Shown in pieces: positions 12,008-22,837 of a stretch of DNA of 64,000 bases; the first letter of the stretch is position 1, and every line of letters starts with the position of its first letter. The DNA lies in the NCBI RefSeq assembly GCF_004379255.2, contig NC_056049.1, forward strand, positions 2,356,001 through 2,420,000, given 5' to 3'. The stretch is from Salvia splendens. Taxonomy: Eukaryota; Streptophyta; Magnoliopsida; Lamiales; Lamiaceae. Position numbers and translations under genes: made by a program. The notes beneath the pieces are model-generated. The model made no database searches. It was not told where the DNA came from and saw only the letters and a program-made list of their open reading frames with translations.

Positions 12008-12283
12008 GTGGGGCCGCAGCAGCTGTATGGGGAGTTTGCGGGGGCCGAGTGGGGCTGGGGGTTCGATGCGGTGGCACATGGAGACTACGTGGTGGTGGTG
12101 ATCAAGGGGTCGAGAGGGCAGTGATGTTTGATTTTGGCGGGAAGAGGTGGTCGTCGGTTTGTCCTTGTCCGAATGGGGGGTGGGGACGGGATGCGTGGGT
12201 TTGCGTACGAGCCAAGGCTGACTGTGCCGATCACAGCGCTGCTCGAGCAGCTCACGCTTCCGTATAACTCATTTGCTGCCTAG
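12008..12283 (+). pseudogene. C-terminal relic of an F-box/kelch-type protein (HWS/At3g61590-like)
   Basis: One frame reads GPQQLYGEFAGAEWGWGFDAV.AHGDYVVVV and then hits a TGA at about 12121. The next 50 bases make sense only one frame over (VMFDFGGKRWSSVCPCPNGG). Then the first frame resumes as GMRGFAYEPRLTVPITALL and ends at a TAG at 12281-12283. The GFAYEP and LLEQLTLP endings are typical of the C-terminus of the HAWAIIAN SKIRT-type F-box family. No F-box or upstream part is present. It is therefore a 5'-truncated fragment with two frameshifts. The family assignment is from memory and moderate in confidence; pseudogene status is well supported. Confidence 0.65.
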
Positions 12284-12373
12284 TTGTGGCTAATTAGGGT
12301 TTTGCTTGTTGTATGTGTTTGTTTGTTTTCTAAGCAATATTGTTTGGTTAATAGGTTAAGATATGTACACTTA

Positions 12374-12574
12374 GTGGCGTTCGGTTGACATGACTAATAT
12401 CATGAGACTATCCATCTAGGATTCAGTTGTGAGATTATTTTAGTTGAAGGGGGGAGACTATAACTAATTATCATGAGACTATCCATCTAGGATTAAGTTA
12501 AAGGGTTAAATCTTATGAACCAAACATGATACATATTTAATCATGAGATTTAATCTTGCCAGCCGAACACCCCC
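12374..12574. mobile_element. Tourist-like (PIF/Harbinger) MITE, 201 bp
   Basis: The ends are GTGGCGTTCGGTTGACA and the inverse of TGCCAGCCGAACACCCCC. The direct repeat TTA lies at both borders (12371-12373 and 12575-12577). The interior contains a direct duplication of atcatgagactatccatcta. A three-base TTA duplication and no coding capacity fit a Tourist MITE. Confidence 0.7.
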
Positions 12575-12577
12575 TTA

Positions 12578-13107
12578 ATTATCAACGAATTTCCGATGTT
12601 GTCCGTTGATAAAATTCCTGATGGATATGTGACGGATATCAGCAGACATGCTTCGCGCCAAATTCACTATCAAGTTTACCGACGGATATTGGAGTCAGAT
12701 AACTTGCCAACATGAAAAAGTTTTGCTAACTGATTTTTTGTCCATAATCAGTCGATAAAATTACCAACTGACAATCTGTTTCTGACGGTAATTGGACAAC
12801 AATAAATTAACCAACTTTACATGTTTCTCTCGTGTACATCAAAATCCTTGATCGTGATATGGGGAAACAACAAAGGTGATAATGAAGACAAAATAATAAA
12901 TCTAGCAAAAAAATAGAATGCTGCTAAGGTGGCGATTGAGTGCTTAAAAGGAGTGACATATACGGAAGATAAGAAACCATCCTTCCTTAACTGCATCTCC
13001 CAGCTATCTACCTCTTCTGAAGCTGAGTTTTTCACAGGGGTAACAACGTAATTTCACGCTGTGCACGGCGTCGGGGGAACGTTATTGCAAAAATCCACCC
13101 ATCTAAG
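12578..13107. other. Spacer with a short repeated motif; no gene
   Basis: Contains several copies of a tgacggat / ccgacggata-like phrase (12600-12790), probably a transposon relic. It leads into the 3' flank of the ERA-like GTPase gene. No protein is supported. Confidence 0.45.
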
Positions 13108-15955
13108 TCATTTAACTCTAACCATGAGGATAAGATGGACGTTCCTCTTGAATATGGCTCGGAGCTCTTCGTTCGCTTCCATTCCTATTCTCCTGCACGT
13201 CAAAGATTGGTACTTGTCACCAAGTGAAACTAACAAAGAGTGCTTGATATAGATAGCAATCAGTCAAATGGATGAGAAGGTGCACAACATAAATGAAACC
13301 GCTCTAAACTTGCTTGCTTTCGAATAGAAGAGATTGGAAAGTAGTCAGCGAATGGATAGCATTTTAGATATAGGATAGAGTGAGATGCATCAGCATACTG
13401 ACCCTATTTTGGAGCCCTTCTTCCCTACTAAAATTTTGCGTTGGCTGATCTTGGGAGTGATGAAGTGTTGCTCAATTCGGACAGAACCATCTCTTAACTC
13501 CTTCCAGCTCATCAAGCGATGTTCAATGCCATACGGGACTTCCTATAACAAAGAGGACTAATCAGCTAAACACATTTCTTGATTCTTCACAAATAATAGA
13601 GTGGATTTACCTGATGCACATGATCTAACAATTTCTCTCTCACAATTTCCAGAGATATGTTCTTCATTAATTCTTCATTCATGGTAAATGGATCTTCATC
13701 CCATGGTCTTTGTACTGCCTGAGGTTAAAAATCTTAGAACAACACCTCTAAAGTCAGATCTATTAACTCTGTACGAGACAGGCACAAGACCACAATATCG
13801 AGTCACAAAATATTCTCTGCATATTGTTTGTATCTATATATAGCACAAATGTCCAAATATAATCCCAAAAGACGACCTACTGAAGTAATACGAGGGTGGC
13901 AATAAAACACACCTGCTCCATTAAGTACTTTGTGAGATCTTTCACCCCAGCACCCTTGACTCCCGATGTCATGAAATGCCTATAGAATAGTTAAAGCTTG
14001 TATGAGGAATCACTTCAGAATAGTCGAGATATAGGGGAAAAGTATAACACACCTTTCGTATCCCGATAGATCATTGAATTCCTCTACAACCTTGAGCAAG
14101 TCTTTCTTCTTTTCAACCAAGTCAACCTTGTTCATACATAAAATGCGCTTCTGATTTGGGATGCTAATAGAACCCATTCTTTCAATCAACCTCACTACTC
14201 GCGAATCAGGTCTAGACCAACAAAAGGTTCAGATAGAATCACTAAAATGCAACTTCTATCCAGATGTGTAATGTTACTAAAAGAATACAACTGCAAAACT
14301 GGGAAGAAAAATGCAGCTCAACAACACCATATATGCAGAAAGGATTATGTACACGCATTGCATTTGACCTCCAGCTTCTAGATTACAAATTAATTCATAG
14401 ACTGTAGAAGAATCTAAAAATTGATTTATCGATGAAACACAGTGAAGGAGCAAAAGTTAGCTAGGGAAAGGAAAACCGGACCTGGTAATATGTCTGTGAA
14501 CATCAAAAACAACTATCAGCACATTGTATAAACTAACAGAACCCCAGGCACTTTCATTACGGACTTTGATATCATTGTAAGGAAATCCGCTTTTCTTTAA
14601 CATAAGTCCTGGTGTATCAAAGAAACACTGCGTGGGCATCAGAATTAGAAAAAAATCTTTGATTAAATGAAAAGAGCATGATTCATCAGTGTTGTGACTA
14701 TTATTTTATTTAAAAATAAAGACAAAAAGTAAAAGAAAATATGAGGAGAGGACATTGGACATCATGGACAAAACAGTTCCTGACGCAACCACAAAACTCG
14801 CTCCCTACAAGAGACAGGGTAACAAAGCTGAAAGCTCCCAAGGAAGAACACTAATGTCATCACTGCCTCTAATCCAGTGGCAAGGGCATTGCACTTTTAT
14901 CGCTGACTTGGCTATAAACTTGCTTCTCTATGCATTCCTAACTAGTGAAGAAAGAAAATGCAGCTTGCATCATGTGACTATGACTGCACAAGTAATTGGC
15001 TGAAATAACAATACTCCCAGACAGGGCATCTATACTTGAGATATGGAACAACCCAAAACTCTCAAGAAGGGCAAGTTTCTGTCATGTTCACACTACTAGA
15101 ACAATGTATCTAAATTTTAAATCTATTCAAAGCAAAAGATAGCATCTACAGTTTGCAGCATATGCTGAGATAAGCTTTACACATTCTAGGTGAAATGCTC
15201 AACTCAAAGCTAACTTACATCCCTGAGAAACTGATTTTCAAAAAACTACTAGTAAATTGAAACATCAAATAATCAGAAATCTTACAATTTGTGTATCTCC
15301 TTTCATCATGACTCCCAAAACCTCGTGAGTGGTGGTATGTACCTTCCGCGAAACTGCTGAAACTTTAGTTCCAACCTAAACCCAAAAAAGGGAGAAGAAA
15401 CAATCAAATTGATGGCAATATCAAAGAATATCCAATTACCTTATTTCAAATGTGAAAAGACCCGAATGTGAAAAAAAGGGCACAAACCATGTAATTAGTG
15501 AGAGCAGACTTTCCAGCATTCGGAGCTCCAATGATGCCAACAGCTAACGATTTCTGCTCCTCCTCCGTCACCTCTCTCTCCTCATCATCTTCGCTCTCCC
15601 CTGCATCCAACGCTGCCTCCAGAAGCTCATTCGCCAGCCTCCCAGCCTTCCTCTTCTTCTCTTCTTCCCTCTGCAATATCCTCAAATGCGAAACATTTTC
15701 CCCAAATACTTTGCTTTTCACTCTATCCCTGTACTTCTCGTCCCACGCTGACTCCTGATTACTGCTGCCGGGGCTGGGATTGAGATTCAAATCGTCGAAT
15801 TGAGAGCTGTCGAAGACGGCATCCTGCGCGGACAATTCGTCGGGATTCGGTGGCGAAACGTCGTCGTGCTGCGGCTGCGCGGAGTAGAAGCGGCGGAAGA
15901 AGGCGGAATCTCCGGCGATTGGGCGGAATCGTGTCAGAGCCCTTACTGCTTTCAT
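13108..15955 (-). CDS. ERG: ERA-like GTPase, mitochondrial type (ERG)
   Basis: Eight exons on the minus strand: 15955-15488, 15375-15286, 14627-14482, 14211-14053, 13979-13913, 13718-13611, 13542-13403 and 13192-13108. The total is 1,263 nt, 420 residues, and every junction is in frame. The Arg-rich, acid-poor start (MKAVRALTRFRPIAG) fits a mitochondrial targeting peptide. GTPase motifs are the P-loop GAPNAGKS (143-150), DTPG (190-193) and NKVD (262-265). The C-terminal third holds the KH RNA-binding domain with the GKKGSKIG loop. ERA proteins bind 16S-type rRNA during small-subunit assembly, so a role in mitoribosome biogenesis is inferred. The length is normal and no lesion is seen. Confidence 0.93.
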
Positions 15956-16052
15956 TTCAAGCTCTGATTATTGGCGATTTGACGAATGTGTATAGCGATC
16001 AAACCCCGCCTTTATTCATATGCATGAATCTGCATCGATTGATGGATATAAG

Positions 16053-16784
16053 TAGGGATGTCAATCGGGCCAGCCCACCGGGTTTCGGGCCAACCCTATT
16101 CGGGTTGCGGGTCAATCGGGTGCGGGCTAATCGGGTTGTTATTTTTTCGGGTTATAAAAGTTCAGCCCTAACCCTAAAAGCTCGGGTTTCGGGCTAGCCC
16201 ATCGGGTTAATCGGGTTGCTACCGATAAAATTAACATGCGATCAATCCAATAAATAATGGTGAAAATTAGTTATATTTACAAAATGTAAAATATTTAATT
16301 ATGATAAATTTGAGATATATGCGTAAACTCAAATATTAACATGATCAAATACTAATATTTGAGATTTATGCAACATAAAACATAAATATCAAGAAATTTT
16401 AAAGCATGTTTAGAAATTTAAATATATTTTTTAGTGAATTTGAAGTTTCTAATTCATTTATCTATTATTATATTAATAAAAACTTAATATATAATTTATA
16501 TATTTAATATATAAAATGGAAAGTTATTTTTTCAGTAATCTGTATTATAAAATAATCAATGAAGTGTCGAATTAGAGTCAAACAAATAGAACAATATAAA
16601 TTTTATCGGGTTTACGGGCCAGCCCATCGGGTTTTCGGGTCTGGCCCTAACGGGTTGCGGGTTAATCGGGTGCGGGCTAATCGGGCTGTAATTTTATCGG
16701 GCTAGAAATTTTCAGCCCTAACCCTATAAATTTGGCGGGCTATTCGGGTCAGCCCACGGGTTGCGGGCTTAATTGACATCCCTA
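16053..16784. mobile_element. hAT-type non-autonomous element, 732 bp, copy 1
   Basis: The termini TAGGGATGTCAAT and ATTGACATCCCTA are perfect inverted repeats. The element is flanked by an exact 8-bp direct repeat GATATAAG (16045-16052 and 16785-16792), the target duplication size of hAT transposons. Subterminal arms of GGGTT/CGGGCC phrases flank an AT-rich core. There is no coding capacity. It lies just upstream of the ERA-like gene start, in its probable promoter region. Confidence 0.9.
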
Positions 16785-16792
16785 GATATAAG

Positions 16793-17319
16793 TATGCATA
16801 AACTGCAGCTGGGAGGGAGAAGGATCGATTGGTTTGGACAAATTTGCGAAGCTGCAGAGAGAGTGAGGGTTTTGCGAGGGTTTAGTAGTAGTGATTGGGG
16901 AAGACGAGAATGTCGGCCACATTATTTCTTTTTTATTAATTTATTTATTTTATAATTCCAGTGGTTAGTTTTTTTCGTTAATTAAAGTGGTTAGTTTCTA
17001 GTAAATATGGATGTTTTTATTATTTCTTCTTAGACAAGTAGGAATACCCAAAGCTAATTTGGTCAAAATTGGAACTAATTTATCTCCATAATTTTGTTAT
17101 TCGAACCTTCCCAATTATAATGAAAAAATAATTAGCTATTTTAGCACCACAATTATCTTATTTGACGCTCATACAAAATATACCATTTTTATTTTTAGGG
17201 CGTGTTTAGTGTTTACTTTATAGGATATGAGGCCAATTTTGTCATTTATTGGTGTTTGTGTCAGAGAATTAATTTTAATCGGCCATAGAAATTATTGAGG
17301 CTCGCACTATTAAGTGTTG
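16793..17319. other. Spacer, no gene
   Basis: AT-rich sequence between the hAT-type element and the first Harbinger element. No supported coding region. Confidence 0.5.
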
Positions 17320-17322
17320 TGA

Positions 17323-18040
17323 GACCATCCACAACATTGTTCCTATACCGTTCCTTAGACTACTATTTGCGGGCCCCACTGTACTTTTTTACTCCATTCC
17401 TTAACTAAGGAACGGAACCTGAAACCCTCCGTTCCTTAACCGTTCCTTATATTACTATTCATTCAATTTTATTTTTTATTTTTATTTCCAACTCAATTCA
17501 ATTAAAAAAACACACTTTAATAAAAAAAACAAACACATTTGTTCAAAATGATCCATTAATTTAATTAAATTTGGGAGAAGAAAAATAGAGTTGATTTGAG
17601 ATGAAAATTGGGGTGGAAATAGAGAGGATTTGAGATAAATAGATGTGTGTTTGTGAGTGAAATGAATATGAAATAGGAGTATTTATAGAGTAAATAAATT
17701 ATAAAAAAATAAAAAAAATTACAAAACGGCTAAAAAACGGTAACAATACCGTTGCAATTTTTTTTTAATTAAATTCGAATTTGTTTTAAAATAAATGAAT
17801 TATTGCGTCACGTGACGAAACCCACTCGCGGAGCAGCGAGTGGGCGTCACGCGTCGAATGGGAGGCCGCCACGTCGCCTCGGCGCGTGGCGGAACGTGTA
17901 GTGCCGCGGGCCGCGGCAACAACACCCGGCACGGCATGGGCACGGTTTGGCGACGACACGGCGGCTGCAACGCGTGCCGCCGCGGAACCGTTCCTCCGGA
18001 ACGGCCTAGGCACCGCAACGACACAGCGTTGCGGGTGCTC
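17323..18040 (-). mobile_element. PIF/Harbinger deletion derivative (element A), 718 bp
   Basis: The ends GACCATCCACAAC and GTTGCGGGTGCTC are inverted-repeat-like, and TGA lies directly at both borders (17320-17322 and 18041-18043). Read on the minus strand it matches the 5' region of element C (TATA region, leader, start codon at 17556-17554 and the first about seven codons). It then jumps straight to the 3' untranslated region of C. It is thus a transposase-deleted copy of that family. The GC-rich end holds a hairpin (cccactcgc / gcgagtggg) also seen in B and C. Confidence 0.85.
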
Positions 18041-18756
18041 TGATGGAGTGAAATGAATTCTTACGACACAGGTGGTTTAGGCCATGCGCAACACTGTCTC
18101 TTATTCGTCTATTAACCGTCTCATCTCTTAACTATTTATGGGTTCCATTGTACTTTTCACTCCAATCTTAACTAAGAGACAGAACCGCAACCATTCATCT
18201 CTTATCTGTCTCTTAACCATCTCATCTCTTAACTATTCATTCAATTTCATTTTTTATTTTTATTTCCAACAAATTAAATTAATAAAAACGCCCTTCATTA
18301 AATAAAATAAAAATGACAACTTAAAATCCTAAAAAAAATACATAATTAAAGTCATGGCAAAATAAAAAAAACATAATTTAAAATATAATTTTATAGAATT
18401 ATAAAAAATACTCCGCTGGCGAATCATCCCCCGGAGGCGGTGGAGGCGGAATACCAAGTTGTCCCGCAGATACACAATGCCGGTATGATGGGCTTGAAAT
18501 TGGGCAGACGTCATGCGGGAAGTGTCCGTCATCGTGGCGGTGAAGTACATGGACATTAAGGAGGAGGGCGGCCCTTGGGAGCCCGTCTGGCTTGATTCGC
18601 CTCGGCCCCTCCTCCCTCTAGCCGCCTACGCTGCCTTGGTCCCTTGCGGCCGACGACGCCCACGGGAGGACCCCCTGCATCGTCCGTCGTGCCCTCAACC
18701 TCCTGCGAGGCAACCTCTTGTGCGGCTCTGCCTAAACAGCCCCCACTAGACGAGTA

Positions 18757-19506
18757 TTAGTCATCCGCTGTGTGCTTCGTGCGCTTCGAGGTCGAGCCCG
18801 TGCTGGACTGGACACCGACGGCCCACCTTGCCTCGTCTTTGACGACCTCCCAAACATCGACATGTTTGAATTCTTTGTCGGTGTCGTCGAAATAGACTCG
18901 CAAAGCCGATCTCAGAATGTCAGCTCCCGTGGCTCCGCTTTGGTAATGAGCCGCTTCAGTCTTGCAGATGTCGCATAATTTTTTGACCTCTCTGTCGACT
19001 CGGTCAAAGTGAGCGCGGAGCATCTTCAATGTGCGGCGGCGGGACCCCTTCGACTTAATCTTGTTGTAGGCCTCAGTGACCTTTTCCCATAAGCACTTCC
19101 GGGTTTGTTGATTCCAGACGATGTGATCGTACGAGACGCTGATCCAGGCATTGTACACAACCATCGTGTCCTTGCGGCTGTACGGATGCCGGCCTACATC
19201 CTCCTCCTCCTCGGCTGCCTCCGCCTCTTCCTCCACGGCGTCGAATGCCCTGGAGCTTCCACCACCTCGTCCTCCTTCCGAAGTGGGTTCATCCGGATAA
19301 TCCTCCCTAATTTGGGATAATCCATGCGAATACCTCGGGGCGGAGGGACGAGCGTATGCATCCACATCGAAATGGGGTGGTTGGTACCCCGCCGGCGTCG
19401 ACGAACCGGAACCCGAACCACCCAATACACTGTACATGCCCCCTGTCGCCAAACACGTTGATGTCAAACTCGCCGGAGCCGCCACCGCCAGAGTTTCCGT
19501 CGCCAA
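18757..19506 (-). CDS. Harbinger ORF1 protein (Myb/SANT-like DNA-binding)
   Basis: 249 codons. The N-terminal third is low-complexity Gly/Ser/Pro and acidic (GGRGGGSS, EEEAEAAEEEED). From about residue 105 there is a trihelix/Myb-like domain (KDTMVVYNAWISVSYDHIVWNQQ, ...CLWEKVTEAYNKIK..., AHFDRVDREVKKLCDIC). Plant genome annotations often misname this family 'glutathione S-transferase T3-like' because an Arabidopsis GST gene carries a fused copy. In PIF/Harbinger elements this protein binds the transposon ends and helps the transposase enter the nucleus. Here it ends at KRTKHTADD; downstream codons in this and a shifted frame still look related, so the C-terminus is probably truncated by a stop. 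Confidence 0.75.
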   Translation of the reverse strand: MATETLAVAAPASLTSTCLATGGMYSVLGGSGSGSSTPAGYQPPHFDVDAYARPSAPRYSHGLSQIREDYPDEPTSEGGRGGGSSRAFDAVEEEAEAAEEEEDVGRHPYSRKDTMVVYNAWISVSYDHIVWNQQTRKCLWEKVTEAYNKIKSKGSRRRTLKMLRAHFDRVDREVKKLCDICKTEAAHYQSGATGADILRSALRVYFDDTDKEFKHVDVWEVVKDEARWAVGVQSSTGSTSKRTKHTADD

Positions 19507-19855
19507 ACATTTTGTGATGAAAATTGGAGAGGTTAGATGAAAATTGGAGATGATTTGGGAAGAATAGATGTGTGTTTGTGTGTGTAATGATGATGAAATA
19601 TGAGTATTTATAGAGTAAAAAAAAGGTCAAAAACGGTAATATTACCGTTTGATTTTTTTTATTAAATTCGAATGTTTTTTAAAAAATTATTTATTGCGTC
19701 AGCGTGACGAAGCCCACTCGTGGGCCAGCGAGTGGGCGTCACGCGTGGCGAGACGTCTGGCCATCCGTCTCGGCGGGATGGTGACGAGACGGGACGCTGC
19801 AATGCGTCCCGCATCCGTCTCATCTCGGAGGGACGAGATAAGAGACACCCGCGAG

Positions 19856-20594
19856 TAGGGATGTCAATGCAGCCCGCAACCCGTGGGCTGACCCGAATAA
19901 CCCGCCAAATTTATAGGGTTAGGTTTGAAAATTTCTAGCCCGATAAAATTACAACCCGATTAGCCCGCACCCGATTAACCCGCAACCCGTTAGGGTCAGA
20001 CCCGAAAACCCGATGGGCTGGCCCGAAAACCCGATAAAATTTCTATTGTTCTATTTGTTTGACTCCGAATTGGACAATTTCATTGATTATTTTTATAATA
20101 TAGATAACTAAAAAAATAACATTCAATTATATATTAAACATATAAATTATATATTAAATTTTTATTAATATAATAACAAATAAATAAATTAGAAACTTCT
20201 AATTCATTAATAAATATTTAAATTTATAAACATGTTTTAAAACATGCTTTAAAATATTTAAATTTATGTTTTATTTTACACAAATCTCAAATATTAGTAT
20301 TTGATCATGTTTGTGTTTGAGTTTAAGTATAAATCTCAAATTTATCATAACTAAATATTATATTTTATAAATATAACTAATTTTCGTCATTATTTATTGG
20401 ATTAATCGCATGTTAATTTTATCGGTAGCAACCCGATTAACCCGCTGGGTAAGCCCGAAACCCGAGCGTTTAGGGTTAGGGTTGAACTTTTATAACCCGA
20501 AAAAATCTCAACCCGATTAGCCCGCACCCGATTGACCCGCAACCCGAGTAGGGTTGGCCCGAAACCCGATGGGCCGGCCCGATTGACATCCCTA
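19856..20594. mobile_element. hAT-type non-autonomous element, 739 bp, copy 2 (nested in element B)
   Basis: It has the same TAGGGATGTCAAT / ATTGACATCCCTA ends as the copy at 16053, in inverted internal orientation. An exact 8-bp target duplication CCCGCGAG flanks it (19848-19855 and 20595-20602). The subterminal CCCGAT arms and the AT core match copy 1. No coding capacity. Confidence 0.92.
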
Positions 20595-20776
20595 CCCGCG
20601 AGATGCGTTGCGGGTGCTCTTTATAAAACTGTCTCAATAGTCATTTCAAGAAATAAATGGAAGATTACACTTCTACCCCTCTCATTCTCAATCTTCCCCA
20701 ATTTTCACAGCTTTTTTGTCTCATTGTATTCAACCCAAAATGCAGACTTGCAGTACACTGTTTCGAGGGCGTTTTA

Positions 20777-22837
20777 GAGCACCCGCAACGCGTGCCGTTG
20801 CGGTGCCTTATTTCGTTCTGGAGGAACGGAACCGCGGCGGCACGAGTTGCAGCCGCCCGTGTCATCGCCATTCCGTGCCGGTGCCGTGCCGGGTGCCGTT
20901 CCCGCGAGACGCGGCACGACACGTTCCGCCACGCGCCGAGGCGACGTGGCGGCCTCCCATTCGACGCGTGACGCCCACTCGCTGCCCCGCGAGTGGGCGT
21001 CGTCACGGTGACGCAATAATTCGTTTTTTTTTAAAGAATTCGAATTTAATAAAAAAAAATTTGCAACGGTATTGTTACCGTTTTTTTTGCCGTTATTTAT
21101 TTATTTTAATTTATTTACTCTATAAATACTCCTATTTCATACTCATTTCACTCACAAACACACCTCTATTCCTCTCAAATCCTCTCTATTTCCACCCCAA
21201 TTTTCATCTCAAATCAGCTCTGTTTTTCTTCTCCCAAATTTAATCAAACTAATGGATCCTTTTGAACAAATGCGTCAAATATTGGAACAATCACTTGAAG
21301 AAGATCGACGACGGGAGGCGGAAGAAGCCGCGCCGCCCCAACGACGCTCCCGTACGTATATCCATCGTAACCGGGAGGAAGCCGCCGCAAGGTTAGTACG
21401 CGACTACTTCTGCGATAAACCGGTTTGGGGAGATACGTACTTCCGTCGCCGTTTTCGCATGGGGAAACCGTTATTTCTCTACATCGCCAAATCTTTGGCA
21501 GCCCGGGAAGAGTTCTTCCAGGAAGGGTTCGACGCGGTCGGCCGTCCCAGCCACACGACGCTGCAGAAATGTACTGCAGCAATCCGCCAGCTTGCGACTG
21601 GACAAACGGCCGACATGTTCGACGAATACCTCCACATCGGAGACAGCACTGGGCGAATGTGCTTGCTCAAATTCTGCAAAGGCGTCCGGGCAGCCTTCAC
21701 CGACGAATTTCTCCCGAGGCCAAGCACGACCGATTGTCAGTTCCTGCTCGACCTTCACGAAACAGTGCACGGATTCCCCGGGATGCTCGGCAGCGTCGAT
21801 TGCATGCACTAGCAATGGAAGAATTGCCCGGTGGCGTGAAAGGGGTCCTACACGAGCGGCCACAAAGGCACCCACCCAACCGTTATACTCGAGGCCGTTG
21901 CCGACTACCGCCTTTGGATCTGGCAAGCGTACTTCGGGGTTCCCGGGTCGAACAACGACGTAAACGTGCTCCACCAGTCCGACCTCTTGACCGAAGTTTT
22001 GGATGGTAAAGCGCCGACCATCAACTTCGTCGCCAACAACCGGCTTTATAAAATGGGATACTATCTCGCTGATGGCATCTACCCGAAGTGGCCTACCTTC
22101 GTGAAGACGTCCAGTGGGTCTGCGAACCCAAAGCAGGCTCTTTTTGCGCAGGAGCAGGAGGCCGCTCGCAAGGATGTGGAGAGGGCGTTCGGGGTTCTCC
22201 AAGCGCGCTTCAACATCATCAAAGCCCCGGCTCGTACGTGGTTCATGGAGAACATGGTCGACATCATGTATACGTGCATAATCTTGCACAACATGATTGT
22301 CCAAGACGAAGGATCCGAGGCGGGAAATTGGTTCGACCCCGAATCCCCCGGAAGCTCAACCACAAGTAGTCCGCCTCGAAGTGGAGCGCATCCGTCTATA
22401 CAAGAACGGTTATCTATTCGTGCAAGGACACGCGACTCTAGCGCACACACCCAACTCCAATAGGATCTAATTGAGCACATTTGGGCAAACTTTGGCGGAT
22501 GAAATTATTAAAATTGTGTACTTTTATTTTTTTAGGATTTTAATTGTGTGCTTTTTATTTTTTTAAGTTTAAGTTGTAACTTTGTTTTAATGTTGTGTGT
22601 TTTTTAATAAAGTGTGTTTGTTTTTTTATTAAAGTGTGTTTGTTTTAATTGAATTGAGTTGGAAATAAAAATAAAAATGAAATTGAATGAATAGTAATTT
22701 AAGGAACGGTTAAGGAACGGAGGGTTGCAGGTTCCGTTCCTTAGTTAAGGAATGGAGTAAAAAAGTACAGTGGAGCCCGCAAATAGTAGTTTAAGGAACG
22801 GTTTAGGAACGGTATAGGAACAGCGTTGTGGATGGCC
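20777..22837 (+). mobile_element. PIF/Harbinger element C carrying a broken transposase, 2,061 bp
   Basis: The left end GAGCACCCGCAACG and right end GCGTTGTGGATGGCC correspond to the ends of element A in reverse. The left border is preceded by TTA, the right is followed by TTC, so the target duplication is at best imperfect. It contains a TATAAATA-bearing leader (about 21120), one transposase frame (21252-22502) and a 3' region rich in TTTTTATT. ORF1 is absent. Confidence 0.85.
21252..22502 (+). pseudogene. Harbinger DDE transposase (ALP1/DDE_Tnp_4 family), three in-frame stops
   Basis: One continuous frame of 417 codons. The N-terminal part (RRSRTYIHRNREEAAARLV, FRRRFRMGKPLFL, STLQKC-type helix) leads to GSVDCMH, which contains the first catalytic Asp. 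The second Asp is in VPGSNNDVNVL and the Glu in EAARKDVERAFGVLQARF. Stops occur at 21810-21812 (TAG) and 21837-21839 (TGA), both where family members have Trp in WQWKNCPVAW, and at 22461-22463 (TAG). Except for these, the domain is full length. It cannot make a full transposase without readthrough. ALP1-like host genes are related but lack this transposon context. Confidence 0.9.

Larger units (their letters stand above)
18080..20619 (-). mobile_element. PIF/Harbinger element B carrying ORF1 only, with a nested hAT element
   Basis: The left end GGCCATGCGCAAC and the inverse of the right end GTTGCGGGTGCTC match each other. TTTA is repeated at both borders (18076-18079 and 20620-20623). It encodes one Myb/SANT-like ORF1 on the minus strand and no DDE transposase. 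A 739-bp hAT-type element sits inside its 5' end, which separates the terminal 17 bp from the rest. Confidence 0.85.

Noticed and set aside
17840..18043. GC-rich frames at the ends of Harbinger elements A and C as small proteins
   Set aside because: They overlap terminal inverted repeats and hairpins and have no conserved coding pattern between copies.
18757..19506. Annotation as glutathione S-transferase theta
   Set aside because: No GST fold motifs; the similarity in databases comes from a GST gene fused to a Harbinger ORF1-like domain. The sequence here is only the Myb/SANT-like part inside a transposon.
21471..22304. 277-codon open frame antisense to the Harbinger C transposase
   Set aside because: Shadow frame; the sense strand carries the full DDE transposase motifs and transposon leader.
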